DNA of 64,000 nt from JBBROS01 sp965260935 (GTDB lineage Bacteria > Pseudomonadota > Alphaproteobacteria > Acetobacterales > Acetobacteraceae): positions 3,472,001 through 3,536,000 of the forward strand of contig OZ253374.1 in assembly GCA_965260935.1 (NCBI GenBank), in the 5' to 3' direction. This document shows, one piece after another, positions 16,649-25,018 of the stretch. The notes under the pieces are model-generated. The model was given only the letters and a program-made list of their open reading frames with translations, did not search any database and had not been told where the DNA came from. Every line of letters starts with the position of its first letter. The first letter of the stretch is position 1. The position numbers and the translations under genes are program-made.

Positions 16649-17302
16649 ATGGCGCAGCCGACGCTCCTGCTCGACCTCGATGGCACCCTCGTCGACTCCG
16701 TCCCGGACCTGCTGGCAAGCTGCAACCGCATGATGGCGCAGCGCGGCCTCGCCCCGTTCACGGCGCCGGAGATCACGGCCATGGTGGGCGACGGGGCGCC
16801 GGTCCTGGTGCAGCGGATCATGTCGGCCCGCGGACGGGCGGCGGCGGAGCGGGATCTGCGCGAGTTCCTCGACGACTACATGGCCCATCCCGCCGAACTG
16901 ACCCGTCCCTACCCCGGCGTCGCATCCAGCCTGGACCAAATGGCCAAGGCGGGCTGGGCTTTTGCGGTCTGCACCAATAAGCCGGCCGCCGCGGCACGGT
17001 CGCTGCTGACCGATCTGGGCATGTCCGGCCGATTCGCCGCGATCGGCGGAGGAGACAGCTTCCCAAGCCGCAAGCCTGACCCGGCGCACCTGCTCGAAAC
17101 GCTCAGCCAAGCCGGGGGCGACCCCGCGCGGGCCGTCATAGTTGGCGACCATCATAACGATGTCGCTGCCGCTAAAGCCGCCGGCGTTCCCTGCATCTTC
17201 GCCGCCTGGGGCTACGGCCCGGACACGATGGGCGCGGACGCGGACGCCGTCGCGCGCAACTTCGCCGACGTGCCCGGCCTTGCCGGCCGGCTGCTTCCGT
17301 AG
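16649..17302 (+). CDS. gph: HAD-superfamily phosphatase, probable phosphoglycolate phosphatase
   Basis: A 217-aa HAD hydrolase that probably dephosphorylates 2-phosphoglycolate. Motif I is LLLDLDGTLVDS with the nucleophile Asp, motif II is VCTNKP, motif III uses the Lys in SRKPDP, and motif IV is VGDHHNDVAAAKAAG. The cap domain (RMMAQRGLAPFTAPEI) is of the Gph/PGMB type. The open frame reaches 2.3 kb upstream, but that stretch is antisense to glmS/glmU and is not protein-like; the ATG at 16649 directly precedes the HAD motif. A GTG at 16634 would add five residues. Substrate assignment within the HAD family is uncertain. Confidence 0.85.
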   Translation: MAQPTLLLDLDGTLVDSVPDLLASCNRMMAQRGLAPFTAPEITAMVGDGAPVLVQRIMSARGRAAAERDLREFLDDYMAHPAELTRPYPGVASSLDQMAKAGWAFAVCTNKPAAAARSLLTDLGMSGRFAAIGGGDSFPSRKPDPAHLLETLSQAGGDPARAVIVGDHHNDVAAAKAAGVPCIFAAWGYGPDTMGADADAVARNFADVPGLAGRLLP

Positions 17303-17369
17303 GCACGCACGATCCTGATCCGATCCGCCAAGCATCGTGAAAGCATAGCCGGCGGACATGGACAAAGCG

Positions 17370-18131
17370 TTAACCCGATGGCGTGTTGACCAGATACATC
17401 GTCGCATCCCCGAACCAGCGCGTCTTGAACGCGATCCTGACCGGGATGCGCAAGCCGCCGGGCGCCGTCGCCGCGAACCAGGCCGTGCCGTCTTTAGGCC
17501 GGTGCATCTCCTCGGGATCCCCGTCCAGCATGAACCCGCCCGTTTGCTTGCCCGTGAAGTCACAGCGGAGCGCCGGGCCTGAGAAGCTCGACCGGCTCGT
17601 CGGCTCCAGCGTCTGGACAACGCTGGTATGAACCGTTGCCACCCCAAGCCGCTGCCCGTCAAAGGTTTTGACCCGCTCGTCGCAGCGGCCGGTCGCGCTG
17701 ACCTGCCGGATCAGCTCCGCCATGGCGCTGAGCGGGTCGATCGTGTTGGCTTGCTCGGCGGCAGGTATCGGCTCGCGCTTGCCCGCCACCGGCGGCTCAA
17801 GCTGGCGCACCTCCGGCTGACCGTTGATGTAGTCGATCTGCGTCACGCGCTTATCGCCCCGGACCACCCCGGTTCCGAACAGCTGCCGCGGCACTGCGCG
17901 GCCGTTCACGAAGCGGCCGGTGGCGGTGGTGGACATCTGGCTGCTCATGAAGAACCCGAACGCGCCCACGGTGCGGAAGCCGATCGTGACCTGGTAACGC
18001 TCGGGGCCAAGGTCATACTGCGCGTCAACCTCCATCACCTCGAGGCCGGCGGCATAGACTTCGTATCGCGCCTCGACCGCGCGGGCTGGGACAGCGAACA
18101 GAACGAGCAGGCAGAGGGACCAACGCAGCAT
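17370..18131 (-). CDS. DUF3108 domain-containing periplasmic protein
   Basis: A 253-aa protein with a clear Sec signal peptide (MLRWSLCLLVLFAVPARA, cleavage near residue 18) and a DUF3108 beta-rich body beginning EARYEVYAAGLEVMEVDAQYDL. The conserved C-terminal block RIPVRIAFKTRWFGDATMYLVN is typical of this family in alphaproteobacteria. Function is unknown for the family. It converges on gph (67-bp gap) and faces away from tRNA-Val. Confidence 0.8.
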   Translation of the reverse strand: MLRWSLCLLVLFAVPARAVEARYEVYAAGLEVMEVDAQYDLGPERYQVTIGFRTVGAFGFFMSSQMSTTATGRFVNGRAVPRQLFGTGVVRGDKRVTQIDYINGQPEVRQLEPPVAGKREPIPAAEQANTIDPLSAMAELIRQVSATGRCDERVKTFDGQRLGVATVHTSVVQTLEPTSRSSFSGPALRCDFTGKQTGGFMLDGDPEEMHRPKDGTAWFAATAPGGLRIPVRIAFKTRWFGDATMYLVNTPSG

Positions 18132-18211
18132 CGCGTATTAATGTCGCTGCCAGGGTCCGGCTGCAACTTGACATCGGCCATCCGGTCACGTCACAAGCCG
18201 GTGCATCGGAC

Positions 18212-18286
18212 GGGCGCGTAGCTCAGCGGTAGAGCATTCGCTTCACACGCGAAGGGTCACAGGTTCAATCCCTGTCGCGCCCACCA
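18212..18286 (+). tRNA. tRNA-Val (anticodon CAC)
   Basis: The cloverleaf is complete: acceptor GGGCGCG/CGCGCCC, D-arm GCTC-AGCGGTA-GAGC, anticodon arm TTCGC-TTCACAC-GCGAA giving CAC, T-arm ACAGG-TTCAATC-CCTGT, discriminator A and encoded CCA. Its last 22 bases overlap, in antisense, the 3' end of the M20 peptidase gene. Confidence 0.96.
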
Positions 18287-19674
18287 TGCCCCGGAACCCC
18301 GCTTTCCCCCAGATCCCACCACAGCCCAGCGAATGCGGCGATCCCCTCCCGCGCGGGGGCGATCAGCAAGTGCTCGTCCGGCCCGTGCTGCTTGCAGCCG
18401 TTGTAGCTGTGCGGCGCCCAGAGCAGCGGCACGCCCAAGTGGTCGGTGAACACGTCGTTCGGCAGCCCGCCGCCGCTGTTGGGGATCACCTGCACCCGCT
18501 TGCCCAATGTCCGCTCCATGCTGGCGACGGCCCAGCCGACCCACGGGTTCGCCGGGTCGCTGCGCCGCGCGGGCATCCGGATGCCATAGGGGACGATTTG
18601 CACCTCCGGGAAGCCCGCCTGGTCCAGGTGCCGCCGCAACGCCGGCGCGAACTGCTCGGGGTCCACGTCCACTGTGTAACGGATCTGGCAATGCGCCACC
18701 GCGTTCGGAGCCACGGCGTTGACCGGGTTCTCCGGGCGGCCGGAAAGCAGGCTGAGCACGATGAAGCTGGTCCAGGCGTAAATTTTTTCCGCCGGGGTCA
18801 GGCCGGGTTCGCCCCAATCCGGATCGATCGTCGCCGCCTCGGCATCGCTCTCCAGCTCGCAGCCCCGGAGCACGTCGCGCACTGGCCCGGCGATTGCCTG
18901 CGGCACCCAGTCGCGCACCAGGATGCGGCCCTGGCGGTCGCAGATGCTGGCGATGGCGTGGCTCAGCACGATGGCAGGGTCGGTCGTCATGCCACCCCAG
19001 TTGCCGGAATGGACGCCGCCCGGCCGAAGATCGAGCCGCAGGTCGAAATGGAAGCTGCCGCGGGTGCCGGTCGAGAGGGTCGGCACGGCTGCCGCGCTGC
19101 GCGGGCCGTCGCTGGCGAGCAGGACATCAGCGGCGAGCGTCTCCTTGTTGGCGGCTACGATGTCGGACAGCCCCTTCGAGCCGCTTTCCTCGCCGGTCTC
19201 GATGATGAGCTTGAGGTTGAACCCGAGCCGCCCGCCGCGCTCCTGCAGCACGGCTTCCAGGGCGGAAAGGTTGATCGCGTGCTGGCCCTTGTTGTCGGCG
19301 CTTCCGCGGCCGTACCAGCGGTCGCCCTCGCGGGTGAGCCGCCATGGGTCAAGACCGTCGCGCCATTGGTCATCGAGGCCACGGACGGTGTCGCCGTGGC
19401 CGTAAGTGATAACGGTCGGGCCGTTGCCCTCGATCCGCTCGGCCAGCAGGATCGGGCCTGCGCCGGAAACGGGGTTGGGGCGGACGTCGACGGTGAAGCC
19501 GAGGCGGTCCAGCAGAGGGCGGATACCCTGATCGAGGTAGCGCCCGAGTTCTGCCTCATGGCCCGTGTCCTGGCTCGTGCTGCGGATCGCGACCAAGTCG
19601 GCCAGGCGTTGCTCGAACCCGCCTCCGTCGAAGAACGCGAGCGCCCGGTCGATCGCATCCTGCCTGGTTCCCAT
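18265..19674 (-). CDS. M20 family metallopeptidase
   Basis: A 469-aa cytosolic zinc peptidase/deacylase of the M20/ArgE/DapE group. Zinc and catalytic residues are visible in YGHGDTVRG, the GRGSADNKGQ loop, IETGEESGSKG (catalytic Glu pair) and HSYNGCKQHGPDEH near the C-terminus (last metal His). The ATG at 19674 has a strong AAAGGAGG site about 5 bases upstream, so I prefer it to an upstream start at 19779. The C-terminal residues GVPGHGGRDRD run antisense into tRNA-Val, suggesting that the original stop was lost and the tail extended. Substrate is unknown. Confidence 0.88.
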   Translation of the reverse strand: MGTRQDAIDRALAFFDGGGFEQRLADLVAIRSTSQDTGHEAELGRYLDQGIRPLLDRLGFTVDVRPNPVSGAGPILLAERIEGNGPTVITYGHGDTVRGLDDQWRDGLDPWRLTREGDRWYGRGSADNKGQHAINLSALEAVLQERGGRLGFNLKLIIETGEESGSKGLSDIVAANKETLAADVLLASDGPRSAAAVPTLSTGTRGSFHFDLRLDLRPGGVHSGNWGGMTTDPAIVLSHAIASICDRQGRILVRDWVPQAIAGPVRDVLRGCELESDAEAATIDPDWGEPGLTPAEKIYAWTSFIVLSLLSGRPENPVNAVAPNAVAHCQIRYTVDVDPEQFAPALRRHLDQAGFPEVQIVPYGIRMPARRSDPANPWVGWAVASMERTLGKRVQVIPNSGGGLPNDVFTDHLGVPLLWAPHSYNGCKQHGPDEHLLIAPAREGIAAFAGLWWDLGESGVPGHGGRDRD

Positions 19675-19838
19675 GCTGCCTCCTTTGTAAAACGAGGCCA
19701 GGCTGGCGGCTTCCCGCAACAGGAGCAAGGCTTTTGGGGTGTAATTCCCGGTTGCAAGCGCAAGCCGCCGAGAGGTCAACCAAACATTCCGAGCTCAAGT
19801 CGCGCTTTTGGATGTCCACGCAACCAAGAAAGGATCAG

Positions 19839-19914
19839 TGGTGCCCAGGGCTGGAATCGAACCAGCGACACTGCGATTTTCAGTCGCATGCTCTACCAAC
19901 TGAGCTACCTGGGC
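19839..19914 (-). tRNA. tRNA-Phe (anticodon GAA)
   Basis: Read on the minus strand: acceptor GCCCAGG/CCTGGGC, D-arm GCTC...GAGC, anticodon arm TGCGA-CTGAAAA-TCGCA giving GAA, a canonical T-arm with GGTTCGATTCC, discriminator A and encoded CCA. It follows yacG on the same strand, an arrangement common in alphaproteobacteria. Confidence 0.96.
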
Positions 19915-19955
19915 ATCGGCGGAGGCAGGGTGGTTAGCCCAGGCCGCGGATTGGA

Positions 19956-20144
19956 TCAAGTCTCGTCCGGCTCGGTTGTCACGTTCGCCTCGTCTTCCCG
20001 GTCCTGGCTGGCGGGCAGGGCGTAAATGCCGGTGAACCAGCGGCCCAGGTCCACCTGGGCGCAGCGCTGCGAGCAGAAGGGGTGCACACGGCCGGGAGCC
20101 GAAGGCTTGCCGCAGATCGGGCAGGCGTCAAGGAAGGCGGGCAC
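19956..20144 (-). CDS. yacG: DNA gyrase inhibitor / zinc-binding protein YacG
   Basis: YacG binds GyrB and inhibits gyrase in E. coli. The 62-aa product has the four-Cys zinc site CPICGKPS...HPFCSQRCAQVDLGRWF. The start is GTG at 20144, giving the family N-terminus (VPAFLDACPICG); it overlaps the end of rng by 17 bp in another frame, so the two are probably co-translated. A longer ATG start at 20192 would sit deep inside rng and add basic residues absent from the family. Confidence 0.93.
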   Translation of the reverse strand: MPAFLDACPICGKPSAPGRVHPFCSQRCAQVDLGRWFTGIYALPASQDREDEANVTTEPDET

Positions 20145-21129
20145 GCTTGATCGGCTCCGTGGTCCAGGCGCCCGGCGGGAGTGCCGGGTCAAGCCGTAGC
20201 ATCAGGGGACGCCCGGTGCGGCGTGCAAGGTCGGCCCGGGCGATCGGATCGCTCTCGATCGCGCCCGCGACATCGGGGGCGGCACTCAGGGCGATCTGGC
20301 TCGCCGCCGCCGCCGCCGCCGCCGATTGGCGGGCGACATCGCCGAGCGCTGCCAAGGCGGCGCCATGGGCCGAGCCCAGCAATTCATGCAGCGGAGCATG
20401 ACGCCGGGGACGCAGCACCTCTGCGAGCCCCAGGGCGGAGAAGCCCAGAAAGCGAGGGTTAAGCGGGTCCGAGGCAAGGGCCGCCCTGAAATCGGGCGCA
20501 AGAGCGGCGCGCGCCTTCGGGGACATTCCGGCGAGATCCACTACGATGGCGCCGGACAGGTTGCGTAGTCGGATGGCGCGGGCCAGGCCGGGCAAGGCGG
20601 CGCGGTTGACCTCGCGTTGCGAGGACGACTTGGGCCGCCGCTCCGCCGAAGCGGACGCGATGTCGACGTCGATGGCAACCAGTGCCGGCGTCGGATGGAT
20701 GCTGGCGCGGGCTCCGCCAGGCAGGGCGACGGCCGGGCCAGACAGCGCCTCGATCTCGCTGGCCAAGGCATCGTCCCAAGGGGCGGGATCGATGGCCGCC
20801 CCGGACGGCAGGCCCGCGGCGGCGGCGAAGTGGTCAACGATGAGCGAGGCATCCGGGTACAGCGCGGCAAGCTGCTCAATCGCGGTTGGCCCCCGTTCAA
20901 TCAGGACCGGCAGCCCGGCCTCCGTTTGCGGCGTAATGGCCGAAAGGCGCGGCCCTTTGCCGGCCTGGGGCGCGCGGGTCACAATAACCGTGACGGACGC
21001 CCCCGCCGTCAGGTTCGGGGGGGCTTGGCTGTCGGGAAGGAAGCCCTCCGCCCCGCTGGGCAAGGCGACGAAGCTGCCGGCGAGGGCCTGGACCCGGGCG
21101 ATGACGCGGCCGCGCATCCGGTCGCCCAC
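20128..21129 (-). CDS. Ribonuclease E/G family protein, 5' end frameshifted
   Basis: A short RNase E/G-like protein with an S1-like N-terminal domain (RGRVIARVQALAGSFVAL...GAEGFLPDS) and the nuclease domain; VAIDVDIAS and GAIVVDLAGM match the two metal-Asp segments. There is no CPxC zinc-link, and the length (333 aa, or about 370 with the lost part) is far below RNase G. The first usable start in this frame is GTG 21129. However, the conserved N-terminus is present in two frames upstream: GTG 21236 opens MIRILATSSPGE, then one base is missing at about 21202, and IRAAAVERGRLLDYAIYRPGAPN continues in this gene's frame. The GTG at 21236 overlaps the maf stop (GTGA), the expected native start. 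The copy is therefore either mutated or affected by a base-calling error. Confidence 0.75.
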   Translation of the reverse strand: MGDRMRGRVIARVQALAGSFVALPSGAEGFLPDSQAPPNLTAGASVTVIVTRAPQAGKGPRLSAITPQTEAGLPVLIERGPTAIEQLAALYPDASLIVDHFAAAAGLPSGAAIDPAPWDDALASEIEALSGPAVALPGGARASIHPTPALVAIDVDIASASAERRPKSSSQREVNRAALPGLARAIRLRNLSGAIVVDLAGMSPKARAALAPDFRAALASDPLNPRFLGFSALGLAEVLRPRRHAPLHELLGSAHGAALAALGDVARQSAAAAAAASQIALSAAPDVAGAIESDPIARADLARRTGRPLMLRLDPALPPGAWTTEPIKRARLP

Positions 21130-21232
21130 GCTGTTGGGCGCGCCGGGGCGATAGATGGCGTAGTCGAGCAGCCGCCCGCGCTCGACCGCTGCCGCCCGGA
21201 TTCGCCGGGGCTGGACGTGGCAAGGATCCGGA

Positions 21233-21793
21233 TCACGGAACGGGGTAGCCGCGGCCTCGTAGAAGCTGGGCGGTCTCGAACAGTGGCAGCCCGACGACGC
21301 CGCTATAGCTGCCGCTTAGGAGGCGTACGAACGACGCGGCCCGGCCTTGGATCGCGTAGCCACCTGCCTTGCCAGTCCCTTCGCCGCTGACTGCGTAGGC
21401 GTCAATCTGCGCTGCCGTGAGCCGAGCGAACACGACGGCCGTATCGACAACCCGTTCCGACCGCTCGCCGACCGGGGTGATCAACGTCACGGCTGTCAGA
21501 ACGTGGTGCCGCCGCCCCGATAGCAGGCCGAGGCATGTGCGGACATCCTGTTCATCGCCGGCTTTCGGAAGGATGCGCCGCCCGACGGCCACGATGGTAT
21601 CGGCGGCAAGGGTGAATTGACCGGTTTGGGCCGCGGCAGCGGCTTTCTCGCGCGTCAGCCTGATCGAATGGTCGCGCGGGCGTTCATCCTTTCGAACGGA
21701 CTCGTCGATATCGGCCGGGACAACTCGGTCGGGAACGATCCCGATCTGAGCAAGAAGGGCCAAACGGCGCGGGCTCGCCGAGGCGAGAATCAA
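21233..21793 (-). CDS. maf: Maf-family nucleotide pyrophosphatase
   Basis: Maf proteins hydrolyse non-canonical or canonical NTPs (dTTP/UTP type) as house-cleaning enzymes. The 186-aa protein begins ILASASPRRLALLAQIGI with the substrate-loop SxSPRR motif. It contains DESVRKDERP, the catalytic LAADTIVAVGRRILPKA segment, and the C-terminal GKAGGYAIQGRAASFV...GSYSGVVGLP. The start is TTG at 21793; no ATG or GTG exists in frame between it and infA. It follows infA by 23 bp. Confidence 0.93.
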   Translation of the reverse strand: MILASASPRRLALLAQIGIVPDRVVPADIDESVRKDERPRDHSIRLTREKAAAAAQTGQFTLAADTIVAVGRRILPKAGDEQDVRTCLGLLSGRRHHVLTAVTLITPVGERSERVVDTAVVFARLTAAQIDAYAVSGEGTGKAGGYAIQGRAASFVRLLSGSYSGVVGLPLFETAQLLRGRGYPVP

Positions 21794-21816
21794 GGGCGTG
21801 CCGACGAGAGGTCGCC

Positions 21817-22035
21817 TTACTTGAAGCGGAAGGTGATGCGGCCCTTCGACAAGTCATAGGGCGTCATCTCGACGTTGACGCGGTCGCCCGCGAGCACGCG
21901 GATGCGATTCTTGCGCATCTTGCCGGATGTGTGAGCCAGGATGCTGTGCTCGTTGTCGAGCTTGACGCGGAACATCGCGTTGGGCAGCAACTCCAGGACG
22001 GTGCCGCTGAATTCAATCATATCTTCTTTGGACAT
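21817..22035 (-). CDS. infA: Translation initiation factor IF-1
   Basis: IF-1 binds the ribosomal A site during initiation. The 72-aa OB-fold protein MSKEDMIEFSGTVLELLPNA...NIRVLAGDRV-like core through YDLSKGRITFRFK is full length and essentially canonical. It lies between hisD and maf on the same strand, the usual alphaproteobacterial context, although the phosphatase-like gene often found between hisD and infA is absent here. Confidence 0.98.
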   Translation of the reverse strand: MSKEDMIEFSGTVLELLPNAMFRVKLDNEHSILAHTSGKMRKNRIRVLAGDRVNVEMTPYDLSKGRITFRFK

Positions 22036-22129
22036 CAGGTTCCTTCTGACCGGGATCTTGCATTCATGGGCCAGTATTTGATGGCGTAAACGCGCAGGGT
22101 CAAGCTGGGCCGCCCGGTTGCTGCCTCGC

Positions 22130-23422
22130 TTATCGCCGGCTCAGCCGCTGGGCGATACTGCGGGCATGGGCGTCCAGCCCCTCGGCTTCGGCCAGCATGA
22201 CGGCGGCCGGGCCGACCAGCCGGAGGGCGGAGCGGGTCGCGTCAACCCACGTGGTGCGCTTCAGGAAGTCGTAGACCGAGAGACCGGAAGCGAAGCGGGC
22301 CGTGCGCCCGGTCGGCAGAACATGGTTCGGCCCGGCCACGTAGTCGCCGACGGCCTCTGGGCATGACGGGCCGAGGAAAGCGGCGCCCGCATGGCGGATC
22401 TGCTGAAACAGGGCGGCTGGCGCTTCGGTCATGACCTGCAAGTGTTCGGGCGCCAGCCGGTTCGTCAGCGTAGCCGCCTCGATCCAGTCCCTGACAACGA
22501 TAACGGCACCGTGGCCGCGCCAGCTCGCCCCGGCAATGGCGGCGCGCGGCAGGGTTTCGAGCGCGCGCGCCATCGCCGCCTCGACCCGTCCGGCAAACCC
22601 TGCGTCGTCGGTGATGAGGATGCTTTGCGAATCCTCGCCGTGCTCGGCCTGGGCCAGCAGGTCCATCGCAACGTCGTCGGCATCCTGGCTGGCGTCGGCC
22701 AGGACCACGACCTCGGACGGCCCGGCGATGCTGTCGATGCCGACCTGCCCGAACACCTGCCGCTTGGCCTCGGCGACATAGGAATTACCAGGGCCAACGA
22801 TCCGGTCCACGCCGGGGATCGTCTCGGTGCCGTACGCCATGGCCGCCACCGCCTGCGCGCCGCCAATCCGGTAGATTTCCGTCACCCCGGCGCGGCGGGC
22901 GGCGGCCAGCACGAGCGGGTTCAGCACGCCGTCCGGCGCCGGCACGCACATCGCGATGCGCCCCACTCCCGCGGCCTGGGCCGGCAGCGCATTCATCAGC
23001 ACCGACGACGGGTAAGCCGCCTTCCCGCCCGGAACGTAGATCCCCACGGCGTCGAGCGCGGTCCAGCGTATCCCGAGGGTCAAGCCGTCCGGGTCGGGAA
23101 CCTCGATGTCCTGCGGCAATTGCGCGCGGTGGAAGCGCTCGATGCGGGCGGCGGCGAAGTCCAGCGCGGCGGCGAGGTCCGGGGGTATGCCGGCAACGGC
23201 GGCATCGATCTCGGCCCGGGAAACGCGCAGCGCGCCGGGGGCAAGTCGCAGGCGGTCGAACCGGGCGGTCAGGTCGGCCAGGGCGGCATCGCCGCGGCTG
23301 CGAACCTCCGCGATGATGGCGGCCACCTGGCCCGCGACGTTGGCGGTGGTGGCGCGGGCGTCGTGCAGCAGGGCGGAGAAGGCGGCTTCGAAACCGGGGT
23401 CGCTGGTCGAGAGCCGCATCAT
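22130..23422 (-). CDS. hisD: Histidinol dehydrogenase
   Basis: HisD catalyses the last two oxidations of histidine biosynthesis. The 430-aa protein has the NAD-binding and zinc features of the family: GIYVPGGKAAYPSSVLMNALPA, YRIGGAQAVAAMAYGTETIP, VGPGNSYVAEAKRQVFG, DSIAGPSEVVVLAD, LLAQAEHGEDSQ and PNHVLPTG. The ATG at 23422 overlaps the hisG stop (ATGA). A second ATG immediately follows. Confidence 0.97.
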   Translation of the reverse strand: MMRLSTSDPGFEAAFSALLHDARATTANVAGQVAAIIAEVRSRGDAALADLTARFDRLRLAPGALRVSRAEIDAAVAGIPPDLAAALDFAAARIERFHRAQLPQDIEVPDPDGLTLGIRWTALDAVGIYVPGGKAAYPSSVLMNALPAQAAGVGRIAMCVPAPDGVLNPLVLAAARRAGVTEIYRIGGAQAVAAMAYGTETIPGVDRIVGPGNSYVAEAKRQVFGQVGIDSIAGPSEVVVLADASQDADDVAMDLLAQAEHGEDSQSILITDDAGFAGRVEAAMARALETLPRAAIAGASWRGHGAVIVVRDWIEAATLTNRLAPEHLQVMTEAPAALFQQIRHAGAAFLGPSCPEAVGDYVAGPNHVLPTGRTARFASGLSVYDFLKRTTWVDATRSALRLVGPAAVMLAEAEGLDAHARSIAQRLSRR

Positions 23423-24111
23423 CGCGCAAGCGCCGCGCGGAACCGGGCAATCAGGGCGCCCACGGCTTCGGGCCGGGTCTTGAGCGCGCTGCGGTTGACG
23501 ATCAGGCGGCTGGTGACGTGGGCGATCACCTCGGTTTCCTTCAGCCCATTGGCGCGCAGCGTGCTGCCGGTCTGCACCAGGTCCACGATCAGGCGCGACA
23601 GGCCGAGGCCGGGGGCCAGCTCCATCGCCCCGTTCAGGTGCACGATCTCGGCCTGCACGCCGCGGGCGGCGAAGTGCCGGTGGGCGGTGTTGGGGTATTT
23701 CGTGGCGACGCGCACGCGCGACCAGGTGGCCGGGTCGTCCTGCCCGACCGTGCCGGCAGGCTCGGCGACGCTGACCCGGCATTGGCCGATGCCGAGGTCG
23801 AGTGGGGCGTAGATCTCGGGGTAGTCGAACTCCGTCAGAACGTCGGCGCCGCAGATGCCGATATGCGCCGCGCCGAAGGCGACGAAGGTGGCGACGTCGA
23901 ACGGGCGGACGCGGACCACGTCGAGGCCGGGCTGGCTGGTGGGGAAACGGAGGCGGCGGCTGTTCTCGTCGGCGTAGTCGGGCGCGGGCTCCACGCCGGC
24001 GCGGACCAGCAACGGGGCGCACTCGTCGAGGATGCGGCCCTTGGGCAGGGCAAGGATCAGGGGGGCGTCGATCTCCGGCGCGAGGGATGCTGCCGGGAAG
24101 GGGGCGTTCAT
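23419..24111 (-). CDS. hisG: ATP phosphoribosyltransferase, short form
   Basis: HisG commits ATP and PRPP to histidine synthesis. At 230 aa it is the short form that lacks the C-terminal regulatory domain and needs HisZ, which is not in this window. Motifs include LALPKGRILDECAPLL, GICGADVLTEFD, VATKYPNTAHRHF, LNGAMELAPGLGLSRLIVDLVQTG and the PRPP-binding TGSTLRANGL. It is the first gene of hisG-hisD, which lead into infA-maf-rng-yacG. Confidence 0.97.
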   Translation of the reverse strand: MNAPFPAASLAPEIDAPLILALPKGRILDECAPLLVRAGVEPAPDYADENSRRLRFPTSQPGLDVVRVRPFDVATFVAFGAAHIGICGADVLTEFDYPEIYAPLDLGIGQCRVSVAEPAGTVGQDDPATWSRVRVATKYPNTAHRHFAARGVQAEIVHLNGAMELAPGLGLSRLIVDLVQTGSTLRANGLKETEVIAHVTSRLIVNRSALKTRPEAVGALIARFRAALAR

Positions 24112-24615
24112 CGGGGCCTCTGGCTAGGGTTGGGCGGGATTAGCACCGGGCAGGGGCGGGGGGGAACCCCGGGGCGGTTCTAACCGGAGCAACTGTATGG
24201 CTATAACCGATGCTGGCGCGTGTTGTTGGCCAGCGCCTACGCGATGCTCGAGGAACTTAATTTTTTATCGAGCGAAGGTCAGTTCGCGATCGAAGGACGG
24301 GTTTCCGTTTTAGCCTTGGCTGCAATATGTTGCAGCCGGATTTGGCGGAATGCCGCCTGTCGTGGTCCGCTTTGCCCAGATTGCATCCGAGCATGGGTTC
24401 CCGTCGTGAAACTTACAAACTCTGCGACATGGCGCTGCAGCGTCGATAAATGCCCTTAGAAGGCGGTTTTCAGATTTCCTGAACGGGTTTCCCTACAACC
24501 AGAAGCATGCAGGCCGTCCGGAGCAGGGATTGCATGATGAAGCCGAGCCGGTCGTAAATGGGCGGCAGAACAGGGCAGAGGTGGAGCGGACCTGCGGGGG
24601 CAGGCGCCGGGGTAG
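24112..24615. other. Non-coding or decayed segment
   Basis: No reading frame here has recognisable protein similarity. A perfect inverted repeat, GGCTGCAA-TATG-TTGCAGCC, lies at 24318-24337. Base composition is less GC-biased than the flanking genes, and the segment runs into a transposase remnant, so it probably includes decayed mobile DNA plus the hisG promoter (near 24112-24200). Confidence 0.4.
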
Positions 24616-24983
24616 GTGCGCAAGGCGGCGATGCCCGGAGTGCTGGACGCCCTCACGTGCGAGGCGCTGGTCCACGCCTCTGCCGCCAAGCGCAGCAGCG
24701 GCTTCGCCACGCTGCTTAAACAACTGAATCGCCGCTACGGCCCGCAACTTGGAAAAGTCGCAAGCCCACTGTGCTGGCGCTCGACAATGGTCCTGCCCAC
24801 GCCGGCAAAGCCAGCCTGGCGGCGCTTGACCCACGGTTCTCCTGGTTCATGGCGGAGTGGCTGCCCCGGCATGCCCCGGAACTGAACCCCATTGAGAACG
24901 CCTGGCCAGGCCTCAAGCGGCATTGCCTCGCCCACCGCACCTTCCGCGTCGCGCCCGAACTGGACCAAGCCATCCCGCCGTGA
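24616..24983 (+). pseudogene. IS630-type DDE transposase remnant (frameshifted, N-terminus missing)
   Basis: Two overlapping reading frames together give the C-terminal half of an IS630-family transposase. The first has VLDALTCEALVHASAAKRSSG and FATLLKQLNRRYG; the second has KPTVLALDNGPAH (second catalytic Asp) and WLPRHAPELNPIENAWPGLK (catalytic Glu region). The frame changes near 24760, and the helix-turn-helix N-terminal half is absent (a TAG sits just upstream of 24616). The terminal repeats could not be defined. It abuts the ugpB-like fragment on the opposite strand. Confidence 0.8.
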
Positions 24984-25018
24984 ACAAGGGACACAGCCAC
25001 ATGCATCCGTGTCACAAC

